Positions 8,818 to 17,733 of a stretch of DNA of 64,000 nucleotides are shown here, in pieces. The stretch is taken from contig NZ_SSBL01000016.1 in NCBI RefSeq assembly GCF_004795105.1, positions 1-64,000 on the forward strand, in the 5' to 3' direction. Numbering within the stretch: position 1 is the stretch's first letter; every line of letters starts with the position of its first letter. Both the position numbers and the translations under genes were made by a program. Source of the stretch: Streptomyces sp. A0642. GTDB taxonomy: Bacteria > Actinomycetota > Actinomycetes > Streptomycetales > Streptomycetaceae. Below the pieces are notes generated by a model. It was not told the DNA's origin, ran no database searches, and saw only the letters and a program-made list of their open reading frames with translations.

Positions 8818-9101
8818 CGTGCTGTATCTCCTGCTCGCTGGGGCCCGTCGTGTGCCGTGCGGGCCGGGGGCAACGGCATCATCCCCCGTACCGTGAGTCA
8901 CGACGATTGTCCCACGCCAGGCGCGCACCTCGCGCTTCCGGCTGCTCCGGGGGCGCGCGGGACGGCCGACGCGGCGTTGCGGCGGCCTCGGCCAGGGCAT
9001 TCGTCCGGCGGGCGGCCCCTTGGTCCCCGCAGGTATCGTCAAACAGGCGATACGACTCGAACCGGACAACGTACCGGACAAGAGATGACGGGAGAGCACG
9101 C

Positions 9102-11183
9102 GTGACGCGCAGCGTGTACGTGACCGGGATCGACCGGGGAGACGGCCGCCAGGTCGTCGATCTGGGAGTCATGGAACTCCTGACGCGCCAGGTGGACCGG
9201 GTCGGGGTCTTCCGGCCCCTGGTCCACGACGACCCCGACCGGCTCTTCGAACTGCTGCGGGCGCGCTACCGCCTCTCGCAGGACCCGGGGACCGTCTACG
9301 GGCTCGACTACCACGAGGCCTCCGCGATACAGGCCGAACAGGGTACGGACGAGCTGGTCTCGCGGCTCGTCGAACGCTTCCACCGGGTGGCGGCCGCCTA
9401 CGAGGTGGTGCTCGTCCTCGGCACCGATTTCGCCGCCACGCAGCTCCCCGACGAGCTGGCCCTGAACGCCCGCCTCGCCAACGAGTTCGGCGCCTCGGTG
9501 ATCGCGGTGGTCGGCGGCCAGAAGCAGGACGCGGAGTCCGTGCGGGCCGAGACCCGCAACGCGTACCGCGCGTACGCCGGTCTGGGCTGCGACGTGCTGG
9601 CGATGATCGTGAACCGGGTGGCGTCCGCCGACCGCGAGGTCATCGCGGAGCGGCTCTCGGCCACCCTGCCGGTGCCCTGCTCGGTGCTGCCCGACGACCC
9701 GGCCCTGTCGGCGCCGACGGTCGCGCAGATCACCGCGGCGCTGGACGGCACGGTGCTGCTGGGCGACGACTCGGGCCTGGCCAGGGACGCGCTGGACTTC
9801 GTGTTCGGCGGCGCGATGCTGCCGAACCTGCTGAAGGCGCTGACCCCGGGGTGCCTCGTGGTGACGCCCGGGGACCGGGCCGACCTGGTGGTCGGGTCCC
9901 TGGCCGCGCACAGTGCCGGGACGCCGCCCATCGCGGGGCTGCTGCTGACGCTCGACGAGCGGCCGGGCGAGGAGATACTCAAGCTGGCCGCGCGCCTCGC
10001 TCCGGGCACCCCGGTCGTCTCGGTGGCCGGCGGCTCCTTCCCGACGGCCGGGGAGCTGTTCGCTCTGGAGGGCAAGCTGAACGCGGCGACGCCGCGCAAG
10101 GCCGAGACCGCCCTGGGGCTCTTCGAGCGACATGTCGACACAGCCGCGCTCCTGGACCGGATCTCGGTCGCCCGCAGCGGCCGGGTCACGCCGATGATGT
10201 TCGAGCACGAGCTGCTGGAGCAGGCACGCGCGGACCGGCGCCGGGTGGTGCTGCCGGAGGGCGGCGAGGAAAGGGTGCTGCGCGCCGCCGACGTGCTGCT
10301 GCGCCGCGACGTCTGCGAGCTCACGCTCCTCGGCGATCCCGACGCCATCCGCAAGAAGGCGGCCGACCTCGGCATCGACCTGGCCGGCACCCAGCTCATC
10401 GACCCGCAGACCTCCGAACTGCGCCAGGCGTTCGCCGAGCGGTACGCGCAGCTGCGCGCCCACCGCGGGGTGACGGTCGAGCTCGCGTACGACGTCGTCT
10501 CGGACGTGAACTACTTCGGCACCCTGATGGTCCAGGAGGGGCTCGCGGACGGCATGGTCTCCGGGGCCGTGCACTCCACGGCGGCGACGATCCGCCCCGC
10601 GTTCGAGATCATCAAGACGAAGCCGGATGCCTCGATCGTCTCGTCCGTGTTCTTCATGTGCCTCGCCGACAAGGTCCTGGTGTACGGCGACTGCGCGGTC
10701 AACCCCGACCCCGACGCGGAGCAGCTCGCGGACATCGCCGTCCAGTCCGCGGTCACCGCCGCCCGCTTCGGCGTGGAGCCCCGGATCGCGATGCTCTCCT
10801 ACTCGACCGGGACCTCCGGCACGGGCGCCGACGTCGACAAGGTCCGCGAGGCGACGGACCGGGTGCGCGCGAGCCGCCCGGACCTGATGATCGAGGGCCC
10901 GATCCAGTACGACGCCGCGGTGGAGCCGAGCGTGGCGGCCACGAAACTGCCCGGCTCCGAGGTGGCGGGCCAGGCGACGGTCCTGATCTTCCCGGACCTG
11001 AACACCGGCAACAACACCTACAAGGCCGTGCAGCGCTCGGCGGGGGCCGTGGCCGTCGGCCCCGTCCTCCAGGGGCTGCGCAAGCCCGTCAACGACCTGT
11101 CCAGGGGCGCGCTCGTCCAGGACATCGTCAATACCGTGGCCATCACGGCGATCCAGGCACAGGGCGAGGAGCGACCCGCATGA
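9102..11183 (+). CDS. pta: Phosphate acetyltransferase
   Basis: A 693-residue enzyme converting acetyl-CoA and phosphate to acetyl phosphate and CoA. It is the long, three-part form: an N-terminal P-loop/BioD-like region (about 1-220, beginning SVYVTGIDRGDGRQVVDLG), a DRTGG regulatory domain (about 220-340), and the catalytic PTA domain (about 370-690) with GAVHSTAATIRPA and FPDLNTGNNTYK. GTG at 9102 with GGGAGAG upstream; no ribosome site supports the longer in-frame extension. ackA begins inside its stop codon, so the two form an operon for acetate overflow or acetate assimilation. Confidence 0.95.
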   Translation: MTRSVYVTGIDRGDGRQVVDLGVMELLTRQVDRVGVFRPLVHDDPDRLFELLRARYRLSQDPGTVYGLDYHEASAIQAEQGTDELVSRLVERFHRVAAAYEVVLVLGTDFAATQLPDELALNARLANEFGASVIAVVGGQKQDAESVRAETRNAYRAYAGLGCDVLAMIVNRVASADREVIAERLSATLPVPCSVLPDDPALSAPTVAQITAALDGTVLLGDDSGLARDALDFVFGGAMLPNLLKALTPGCLVVTPGDRADLVVGSLAAHSAGTPPIAGLLLTLDERPGEEILKLAARLAPGTPVVSVAGGSFPTAGELFALEGKLNAATPRKAETALGLFERHVDTAALLDRISVARSGRVTPMMFEHELLEQARADRRRVVLPEGGEERVLRAADVLLRRDVCELTLLGDPDAIRKKAADLGIDLAGTQLIDPQTSELRQAFAERYAQLRAHRGVTVELAYDVVSDVNYFGTLMVQEGLADGMVSGAVHSTAATIRPAFEIIKTKPDASIVSSVFFMCLADKVLVYGDCAVNPDPDAEQLADIAVQSAVTAARFGVEPRIAMLSYSTGTSGTGADVDKVREATDRVRASRPDLMIEGPIQYDAAVEPSVAATKLPGSEVAGQATVLIFPDLNTGNNTYKAVQRSAGAVAVGPVLQGLRKPVNDLSRGALVQDIVNTVAITAIQAQGEERPA

Positions 11184-12415
11184 CCACCGAGAAGACCGAA
11201 GGCACCACCCCCGGAGCGACCCGGGTGCTCGTCCTCAACTCCGGCTCCTCCTCCGTGAAGTACCAGCTCCTCGACATGCGCGACCGCAGCCGCCTCGCGT
11301 CGGGCCTGGTGGAGCGCATCGGCGAGGAGACCTCCCGCCTCGTCCACACCCCGCTGGCCGGCGGCGGCGAGAGCCGGGAGCGCCACGGCCGGATCCCCGA
11401 CCACGAAGCGGCACTCAAGGCCGCCGCCGAGGAGCTCGCGGCCGACGGGCTCGGCCTGGACTCCCCCGAGCTCGCCGCGATCGGCCACCGGGTGGTGCAC
11501 GGCGGGCTGCGGTTCACCGAGCCGACCGTGATCACCGACGAGGTACTGAAGGAGATCGAGCGCCTGGTCCCGGTCGCGCCGCTGCACAACCCGGCGAACA
11601 TCACCGGCATCCGCACGGCCCGGGCGCTGCGCCCCGACCTGCCGCAGGTGGCGGTCTTCGACACGGCGTTCCACACGACGATGCCGGAGTACGCGGCGCG
11701 CTACGCGATCGACGTGGAGACGGCCGACGCCCACCGGATCCGCCGTTACGGATTCCACGGCACCTCACACGCGTACGTCTCCCGCAAGGCGGCCGAGCTG
11801 CTGGAGAAGGCCCCCGAGGACGTCAACGTCATCGTGCTGCACCTGGGGAACGGCGCCTCGGCCTCGGCGGTGGCCGGCGGCCGGTGCGTGGAGACCTCGA
11901 TGGGACTGACCCCCTTGGAGGGGCTGGTCATGGGTACGCGTTCCGGAGACATCGATCCGGCGGTCACCTTCCACCTCAAGCGGGTGGCGGGTATGTCGGC
12001 CGACGAGATCGATGAACTTCTCAACAAGAAGAGCGGTCTGGTCGGCCTCTGCGGCGACAACGACATGCGGGAGATCAGGCGCCGGGTCGACGAGGGCGAC
12101 GAGCGGGCAGCGCTCGCCTTCGACATCTACGTCCACCGGCTGAAGAAGTACATCGGCGCGTATTCGGCCGTCCTCGGCCGGGTGGACGCCGTGGTCTTCA
12201 CGGCGGGGGTCGGTGAGAACTCGGCTCCCGTGCGCCAGGCCGCCATCGCGGGCCTGGAGGAGCTGGGGCTCGTGGTGGACGCGGATCTCAACGCCGTACG
12301 ATCCGGCGAACCCCGTCTGATCTCGCCGAATTACGCCCGCGTCGCCGTCGCCGTGGTGCCGACGGACGAAGAGCTGGAGATCGCCGGCCAGACCTTCGCA
12401 CTGGTCGACAACTGA
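11180..12415 (+). CDS. ackA: Acetate kinase
   Basis: A 411-residue enzyme interconverting acetyl phosphate plus ADP and acetate plus ATP. Family signatures are visible: VLVLNSGSSSVKY at the N-terminus, HRVVHGG, the YGFHGTSHAYVS segment and HLGNGASASAV. ATG overlaps the pta stop by four bases (ATGA), giving coupled expression. It completes the Pta-AckA pathway, which makes ATP from acetyl-CoA under carbon excess and activates acetate at high concentration. pyk follows after 74 bp. Confidence 0.96.
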   Translation: MTTEKTEGTTPGATRVLVLNSGSSSVKYQLLDMRDRSRLASGLVERIGEETSRLVHTPLAGGGESRERHGRIPDHEAALKAAAEELAADGLGLDSPELAAIGHRVVHGGLRFTEPTVITDEVLKEIERLVPVAPLHNPANITGIRTARALRPDLPQVAVFDTAFHTTMPEYAARYAIDVETADAHRIRRYGFHGTSHAYVSRKAAELLEKAPEDVNVIVLHLGNGASASAVAGGRCVETSMGLTPLEGLVMGTRSGDIDPAVTFHLKRVAGMSADEIDELLNKKSGLVGLCGDNDMREIRRRVDEGDERAALAFDIYVHRLKKYIGAYSAVLGRVDAVVFTAGVGENSAPVRQAAIAGLEELGLVVDADLNAVRSGEPRLISPNYARVAVAVVPTDEELEIAGQTFALVDN

Positions 12416-12489
12416 GCACCCCCGCGCCCCTTTGTATCTTCCACCAGACGGAATATTCCGCAGCGAAACAAACCGATAGGATCCGCCTC

Positions 12490-13920
12490 ATGCGCCGTTC
12501 CAAAATCGTCTGCACCCTCGGTCCCGCCGTCGACTCCCATGAGCAGCTCGTCGCTCTGATCGAGGCCGGCATGAGCGTGGCCCGATTCAACTTCAGTCAC
12601 GGTTCCCACGCGGAGCACCAGGGTCGTTACGACCGGGTCCGCAAGGCCGCCGCCGAGACCGGGCGGGCGGTCGGCGTGCTCGCCGACCTCCAGGGCCCGA
12701 AGATCCGCCTCGCGAAGTTCGCCGAGGGGCCGGTCGAACTGGTCCGCGGGGACGAGTTCGTCATCACCTCCGAGGACGTCCCCGGGGACAAGTCGATCTG
12801 CGGTACGACCTACAAGGGCCTGCCCGGCGACGTCGCCAAGGGCGACCCGATCCTGATCAACGACGGCAACGTCGAGCTGAAGGTCGTCTCCGTGGACGGC
12901 CCCCGCGTCCACACCATCGTCATCGAGGGCGGGGTGATCTCCGACCACAAGGGGATCAACCTCCCGGGTGCGGCGGTCAACGTCCCGGCCCTGTCCGAGA
13001 AGGACATCGACGACCTGCGCTTCGCCCTGGCGATGGGCTGCGACCTGGTCGCGCTCTCCTTCGTGCGCGACGCGAGCGACGTCAAGGACGTCCACAAGAT
13101 CATGGACGAGGAGGGCCGCCGGGTCCCCGTCATCGCCAAGGTCGAGAAGCCGCAGGCCGTCGAGAACATGGAGGGCGTCGTCGCGGCGTTCGACGGCGTG
13201 ATGGTCGCCCGTGGCGACCTCGCCGTCGAATACCCGCTGGAGAAGGTCCCGATGGTGCAGAAGCGCCTGGTGGAGCTCTGCCGGCGCAACGCGAAGCCGG
13301 TGATCGTGGCGACCCAGATGATGGAGTCGATGATCACCAACTCGCGGCCGACCCGCGCCGAGGCGTCCGACGTCGCCAACGCGATCCTGGACGGCGCGGA
13401 CGCGGTCATGCTCTCCGCCGAGTCCTCGGTGGGCGCGTACCCGATCGAGACGGTCAAGACGATGTCGAAGATCGTCGTCGCCGCCGAGGAGGAGCTGCTC
13501 TCCAAGGGCCTCCAGCCCCTGGTCCCGGGCAAGAAGCCCCGCACCCAGGGCGGTTCGGTCGCCCGGGCCGCCGCCGAGATCGCGGACTTCCTGAACGGCA
13601 AGGCCCTGGTCGCCTTCACCAAGTCCGGCGACACCGCCCGCCGCCTCTCCCGCTACCGCGCCGCCCAGCCCATCCTGGCCTTCACCACCGACGAGGCGAC
13701 CCGCAACCAGCTGGCCCTCAGCTGGGGCGTCGAGGCCTACGTGGTCCCGCACGTGGACAACACGGACGCGATGGTGGACCTGGTCGACGGGGAACTGCGG
13801 AAGCTGAACCGTTACAGCAACGGCGACACGATGGTCATCACGGCCGGCTCGCCTCCCGGCATCCCCGGCACCACCAACATGGTGCGCGTGCACCAGGTGG
13901 GCGGCCAGACCCGCGACTGA
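12490..13920 (+). CDS. pyk: Pyruvate kinase
   Basis: A 476-residue glycolytic enzyme turning phosphoenolpyruvate and ADP into pyruvate and ATP. The sequence begins RRSKIVCTLGPAVDSHEQL, has the substrate-binding RFNFSHGSH, the catalytic IAKVEKPQAVENM and the long signature ATQMMESMITNSRPTRAE, with a C-terminal allosteric domain from about 350. It sits 74 bp after ackA and ahead of a strong hairpin, so it may have its own promoter or be read through from pta-ackA. By position it corresponds to pyk2 of S. coelicolor (second of two paralogues). Confidence 0.95.
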   Translation: MRRSKIVCTLGPAVDSHEQLVALIEAGMSVARFNFSHGSHAEHQGRYDRVRKAAAETGRAVGVLADLQGPKIRLAKFAEGPVELVRGDEFVITSEDVPGDKSICGTTYKGLPGDVAKGDPILINDGNVELKVVSVDGPRVHTIVIEGGVISDHKGINLPGAAVNVPALSEKDIDDLRFALAMGCDLVALSFVRDASDVKDVHKIMDEEGRRVPVIAKVEKPQAVENMEGVVAAFDGVMVARGDLAVEYPLEKVPMVQKRLVELCRRNAKPVIVATQMMESMITNSRPTRAEASDVANAILDGADAVMLSAESSVGAYPIETVKTMSKIVVAAEEELLSKGLQPLVPGKKPRTQGGSVARAAAEIADFLNGKALVAFTKSGDTARRLSRYRAAQPILAFTTDEATRNQLALSWGVEAYVVPHVDNTDAMVDLVDGELRKLNRYSNGDTMVITAGSPPGIPGTTNMVRVHQVGGQTRD

Positions 13921-13945
13921 CCGCCCAGCGGTCCCCTACGCGAGA

Positions 13946-13990
13946 CGAGGGCGGCGCCCCGGTTCAGATCGAACCGGGGCGCCGCCCTCG
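13946..13990 (+). terminator. Terminator of pyk
   Basis: A perfect 20-bp stem (13946-13965 with 13971-13990) closed by the 5-nt loop AGATC, 25 bp after the pyk stop. There is no T-run, as is common for streptomycete hairpin terminators. Confidence 0.85.
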
Positions 13991-14065
13991 GGCGTTGGAT
14001 GGGTCCGGACGGGTCGAGCCCTGGGGTTCTCGCTCCAAGGGACGACTCCGGTCGGACTTCAGCGA

Positions 14066-14280
14066 TCAGGAGAACATGACCCGGGAGGTGTTGTAGCCAT
14101 GCCCGATCTCTCACCAAGTGCCGGTGGCGTCGCGCGCGACGATGTCCGTCTCGCCGTCGCCCGTGCGGTCGCCCTTGCCTGAGATCTGGGTGTACTGACC
14201 CAGCCGTTGCTTACGAAGCCGTGACTGCTGGCGCACCCGCCGGCCGTCGTCCAGACCCAGGTGTCGTCCGAGATGGACGT
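14066..14280 (-). pseudogene. Remnant of an FG-GAP/VCBS-repeat secreted protein gene
   Basis: Reading the minus strand, about 14190 down to 14066 encodes the C-terminal end of an FG-GAP repeat protein. YTQISGKGDRTGDGE is followed by TDIVARDATGTW, an in-frame TGA, then EIGHGYNTSRVMFS and a stop. GDRTGDGETDIVARD is the calcium-binding blade motif of such proteins. Upstream, a different frame carries DDTWVWTTAGGCASS, so a frameshift is also present. Nothing upstream could supply the rest, as the next gene runs the other way across the boundary. This is a decayed fragment, not a working gene. Confidence 0.6.
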
Positions 14281-14313
14281 CTGCACGGTGTGCCCGGGGT
14301 AGGGAGAGGACCG

Positions 14314-14949
14314 ATGGATCGTTCTACGGAGTTCACTTTCGGCATCCCGTGGGTCACGAGCTTCTTCCATCAGGACTGGAAGCTGGACGCGTCCACGGAA
14401 GCGAAAGCCGTGGCCGGTGAGTTCGTGGAGGAGCTGGATCCGGAAGCGGTGCTGTTGGTGCGCCGTGACGCCCGGCTCCTCCACGAGGGGCTCCCCGCCG
14501 GGCAGATCACCGTCCTGTGGGAGGGGTGTGTGGAGGGCGGGGAGTACTTCTTCCACTGCGGTCGCCTCACGGACGGTGCCGAGTGGATGCGACAGGTGAT
14601 CGAGGTGTGCGACGCATGGCTCGCCCGCCGTCGGGACACTGTGACGCTCTCCGAGGCGGACCGCTACGAGGGGCGGGAGCTGACCGGTCAGGTCCGGTCC
14701 GCCATTGAGCTGTTCGACGGCTGGCTCCGCCGGGAGATGATCGAGGCGCTCACCGAGTGCGTCGGGCGCTGCACCCCTGATCTCGCCTTCCGGTTGCTTC
14801 TGCGAGCTCTGCCCAGGAGGAGCGCCGCGCTATCCCCGCATTACCTGTACCTGTCGAAGGAGCAGTACGCGCGGCTCGCCTCGCTAGGGCAGGAGTTCCG
14901 GTACGGGGAGTACGTCGTGAGTGACGTCAAGTACCTCGTGGACGCGTAG
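14314..14949 (+). CDS. Hypothetical protein, possible CdiI-like immunity protein
   Basis: A 211-residue soluble protein without signal peptide or membrane helix. The N-terminal segment (ITSFFHQDW-like: VTSFFHQDWKLD, followed by an acidic helix ending in DPEAVLLVRRDARLLHEGLP) resembles contact-dependent inhibition immunity proteins of the CdiI_2 type. The C-terminal half is helical and unassigned. GGGAGAGG lies 3 nt before ATG. No toxin gene is adjacent; the upstream neighbour is a decayed secreted-protein remnant on the other strand. Codon third positions look less GC-biased than in neighbouring genes, hinting at acquisition. The immunity assignment is tentative. Confidence 0.6.
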   Translation: MDRSTEFTFGIPWVTSFFHQDWKLDASTEAKAVAGEFVEELDPEAVLLVRRDARLLHEGLPAGQITVLWEGCVEGGEYFFHCGRLTDGAEWMRQVIEVCDAWLARRRDTVTLSEADRYEGRELTGQVRSAIELFDGWLRREMIEALTECVGRCTPDLAFRLLLRALPRRSAALSPHYLYLSKEQYARLASLGQEFRYGEYVVSDVKYLVDA

Positions 14950-14997
14950 CCCTGCCTTCGATGGAGCCGGCCGCCACGTCCGGTGCCACCGGGAAAC

Positions 14998-15042
14998 ACG
15001 GCTGTGGGCCGCGCCTCCTGAAGAGGCGCGGCCCACAGCCGT
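14998..15042. terminator. Bidirectional terminator between the CdiI-like gene and the DUF6230 operon
   Basis: A perfect 20-bp stem (14998-15017 with 15023-15042) with loop CTGAA, located between converging genes. The arms are near-symmetric, so it can serve both strands. Confidence 0.8.
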
Positions 15043-15072
15043 TGTGCGGCTCCCGAACGGGTTCAGGGTGGG

Positions 15073-16392
15073 TCAGCCGTCGTGCGTGAAGTAGTTCTGC
15101 AGACCCGGCACCGTCAGCGTCCCGCCGAACTGGCCCGCCTGCTTCAGCTTCACGTTGGTGAAGAACGCGAACGGCACGTTCAGCGGCGGGGGCGTCTGAG
15201 GGCTGAAGGTGATCGGGATGAGGCCGAAGAGGTTGCCCTTCAGCTCGTCCGTGTACATCGTCACCTCACCGTCGCGGATGGTGGAGGTGGAGCCCTTGCG
15301 CGCCTTCACGTGGCCCGTCACGCCCGGCTGCGGGCCGACGGTCAGCTGGTGGAGGTCCTTGATGTCGATGGAGGAGGCGGTGAACTTCAGCACCTTCTTC
15401 GTGCTGCCGTCGCCCTTCTCCACCTCGACGATGCCCTTGTAGTCGAGCCCGACCAGGGTGAGCAGCGAGCTCTCCAGGACCCACGGGTCGTTCGGGAGGC
15501 GGGGGATGCCCGGCTCCAGCTTGGCGTTGGCCAGGGCCTCCGGGTCGGCGGTCGGGCACGGGAAGGGCTGCTTGGCCCCGTCCGCTATGTCCTCGTCCGC
15601 CTTCGGGTCGAGCCCCTTGACGTCCTCGTCGAGCTCCTCGACCGGCTTGCCGGCCTTGTCCGCAGCTTCGCGGATGGCGTCGGTGGTCTTGTCGACCGTG
15701 TCCTTCGCCGCGTCCGTGACCTTCTCGACGGGCTTGTCGGCCGCCTTCTCCGTGGGCTCCTCGGTGGCGGACTTCGAGGGCTCCGGAGTCGCCGTGGTGG
15801 CGCTGGGGGACGGGCTCGCCGTCTCCTGGTCCGGTCCGTCGAAGAGGTCCTTGAGCGCGTCGCCCACTCCCAGCGGGTCGAGCGGGTTCGTCGACTCCGT
15901 GGCGGTGGGACTCGGGCTGGCCGTCGCGGCAGGGGCGTCGGCGCTCTTCCGGTCCGTGTCAGCCGTGTCCGACGTGTCGGCCGTCGCTTCGTCCGTGGCG
16001 CTCGCCGACGCCGACGGGGTGGCGGTGGGCTTCGGAGTTGCCTCATCGCTCGCGTCCGGCGCGGGCTTGCTGCTCTCGGAGGCCGACGGGGAGGGCGTCT
16101 TCGACGCCGAGGGCGACGGGTCCGCCGACTCGCTCGGCTCGTCGGAACGGGTCACACAGGGGCCGGGCGCGAAGGGGATGTCGGTGGCGTCGTCGGCCAT
16201 CGCGAGCCTGGGGGTGAGCCCCATCCCGACGAAGACGGCCGTCGGCATCGCGGCGAGCGCGAACGCCTTCTTGCCGGCGGGCATGTGCAGCTTCGTCAGC
16301 AGCGACTTCTTGGGGGCCGCGTGGCGCGGGCCCCGCTGCTCCTGGAGGCCACCCTCGCCCAGGGCGTTCACCTGCCTGTCGTCACCCCGCAC
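15073..16392 (-). CDS. Secreted Pro/Ser/Thr/Ala-rich protein, third gene of DUF6230 operon
   Basis: A 439-residue predicted exported protein. After a charged N-terminus a hydrophobic segment (KKAFALAAMPTAVFVGMGL) ending near LAMADDATD looks like a signal peptide. Residues about 90-290 are low-complexity (Ser, Pro, Thr, Ala, Glu, Asp), including an alternating charged helical stretch with DKPVEKVTDAAKDTVD. The C-terminal 140 residues form a compact, probably beta-rich domain ending LQNYFTHDG. GTG at 16392 has GGAGG 4 nt upstream and lies inside the preceding gene (11-nt overlap). It ends the operon. I do not recognise a family; a surface or envelope role is inferred. Confidence 0.75.
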   Translation of the reverse strand: MRGDDRQVNALGEGGLQEQRGPRHAAPKKSLLTKLHMPAGKKAFALAAMPTAVFVGMGLTPRLAMADDATDIPFAPGPCVTRSDEPSESADPSPSASKTPSPSASESSKPAPDASDEATPKPTATPSASASATDEATADTSDTADTDRKSADAPAATASPSPTATESTNPLDPLGVGDALKDLFDGPDQETASPSPSATTATPEPSKSATEEPTEKAADKPVEKVTDAAKDTVDKTTDAIREAADKAGKPVEELDEDVKGLDPKADEDIADGAKQPFPCPTADPEALANAKLEPGIPRLPNDPWVLESSLLTLVGLDYKGIVEVEKGDGSTKKVLKFTASSIDIKDLHQLTVGPQPGVTGHVKARKGSTSTIRDGEVTMYTDELKGNLFGLIPITFSPQTPPPLNVPFAFFTNVKLKQAGQFGGTLTVPGLQNYFTHDG

Positions 16393-17002
16393 GATGCCTC
16401 CCGCCGTCGGCTTCGACTGTCGTGTCGTACTGCGCCGGCTGCTGCTGCTCCGGGACTCCCATCCCGTGGAACGCGCCCTCGGGCTGGGCAGGGGCCTGCT
16501 GGTCGTTCCCGTACGAGAAGGCGTCCGGCGCTTCCGCACCGAGGAGTTCCGGCTCCTCCTCCTCACCCAGGAGGCGCTGCTCGGGATCGGCTTCGCCCGC
16601 GTTCGGGTCGCCCGGGACCCAGGACACGGAGAGCGCGCCACCGATCAGGGCGAAGAGGAAGCCGATGAGGAAGCCGCCGATGTTGGCGACGGGTATGGAG
16701 ATCAGCGCCAGCAGAATCGAGGCGACACCGGCGAAGACCCGGACGATGCTGTGGAACCACATCGTCAGGCCCAGCGTGATGAGCAGGACCCCGATGATGA
16801 GCGATCCGGCGCCCGCGGTGGTGGACATGGCCAGCGTCATGTTGCCGAGGTGCATGTTCGCGTACGGGAAGTACGCGATGGGTACACCACCCAGCATGGT
16901 GAACAGGCCCGCCCAGAACGGCCGGTTACCCCGCCAGGTGCGGAACGCCCGCCGCGAGACGCTGAGTTGGTGCTCGTTCTGCCCTTGGGATTCGGGGCTC
17001 AT
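16382..17002 (-). CDS. DUF6114 integral membrane protein
   Basis: A 206-residue protein with four to five tightly packed transmembrane helices (about residues 28-120: FWAGLFTMLGGVPIAYF, SLIIGVLLITLGLTMWF, VFAGVASILLALISIPV, IGGFLIGFLFALIGGAL). An acidic, Gln/Pro-rich cytoplasmic-looking tail follows (LLGEEEEPELLG). This matches the DUF6114 family, nearly always found beside DUF6230 in Streptomyces. Start ATG at 17002 has GGGAG upstream; longer in-frame extensions run into the preceding gene's frame. It overlaps the downstream secreted protein gene by 11 nt. Function unknown; it may anchor or export its operon partners. Confidence 0.82.
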   Translation of the reverse strand: MSPESQGQNEHQLSVSRRAFRTWRGNRPFWAGLFTMLGGVPIAYFPYANMHLGNMTLAMSTTAGAGSLIIGVLLITLGLTMWFHSIVRVFAGVASILLALISIPVANIGGFLIGFLFALIGGALSVSWVPGDPNAGEADPEQRLLGEEEEPELLGAEAPDAFSYGNDQQAPAQPEGAFHGMGVPEQQQPAQYDTTVEADGGRHRAG

Positions 17003-17100
17003 GGAAAACAGCTCCCTGGAACCGGTACTGCTGTGAGAAAGAGAAGGGTGGGTGGCCGGGGATCCGCCGCGAGGCGTGCCCCGGCCACCCGGGCGAGTGC

Positions 17101-17733
17101 TTAGTAGCACTCCTTGACGCCCTTGTGCAGCTTCAGCGACAGGTCGGGAAGCTTGAACGTTCCTGCCGTGGTGGCCCATGCCTGCTGGCGAACCTTCGAC
17201 AGCTTGGCGACCTCGGCGCGCTGCGAGAACCCGTACGGGTTGGCCTGCGTGCCGGGCTGGATGCCCGGGTTCTTCAGCGAACCGGCGGCCACACCGATGT
17301 CGATGTTCGTGAACTCGGCGTCCGCGTCGAGCTGCGAGACGTCGAGGTACAGGTCCTTGGCGTAGACCTTGTCCTTGCCCGTGCCGGCGTTGAGCTGCAG
17401 CGTGATGCTGCCGAGCCCGAACGGCAGGTCGGGCGTGACGACCGACTGGCACATGTTGGTGATGGTGGCCTCGCTGAACCCGGACACGGCGACCGGAGCG
17501 GCCATGTCCTTGCCCTTGAGGTCCTTGCCCGTCGCCACACTGCCGTACTGGACGAAGTCCTGGCCGACCAGCTCATCCGCGCTGACCTTGAACTCCTGGC
17601 CGGACACGCTGAACGACGCGGCGAGCGCGCCCTGTGCCAGACCGACACCCACCGCGGCGGTGGCTATGACGCTCGGCACCATGACGACAGCGAAACGCTT
17701 CCATCTCGTGCCACCGCGAACCTGGGAACTCAT
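17101..17733 (-). CDS. DUF6230 secreted protein (cholesterol esterase-annotated family)
   Basis: A 210-residue exported protein: a twin-charged n-region (GGTRWKRF), a hydrophobic signal (VVMVPSVIATAAVGVGLAQG) with likely cleavage after ALA near residue 38, then a beta-rich body with two cysteines (MCQSVV and the C-terminal KECY) that could pair. Family members are often annotated cholesterol esterase, but I see no GxSxG lipase motif, so that label is doubtful. A strong AAGGAGG site precedes ATG. It is the first gene of a three-gene operon with DUF6114 and a Pro/Ser-rich secreted protein. The 600-bp upstream region carries two TTACT/AGTAA palindromes. Confidence 0.82.
   Translation of the reverse strand: MSSQVRGGTRWKRFAVVMVPSVIATAAVGVGLAQGALAASFSVSGQEFKVSADELVGQDFVQYGSVATGKDLKGKDMAAPVAVSGFSEATITNMCQSVVTPDLPFGLGSITLQLNAGTGKDKVYAKDLYLDVSQLDADAEFTNIDIGVAAGSLKNPGIQPGTQANPYGFSQRAEVAKLSKVRQQAWATTAGTFKLPDLSLKLHKGVKECY

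Noticed and set aside
8850..9101. N-terminal extension of Pta by 84 codons
   Set aside because: GTG at 9102 has a good ribosome site and begins the conserved SVYVTG segment; the extension has no homology pattern and covers the divergent promoter.
17101..17733. Cholesterol esterase function for the DUF6230 protein
   Set aside because: No GxSxG or other serine hydrolase motif is present in the 210 residues.
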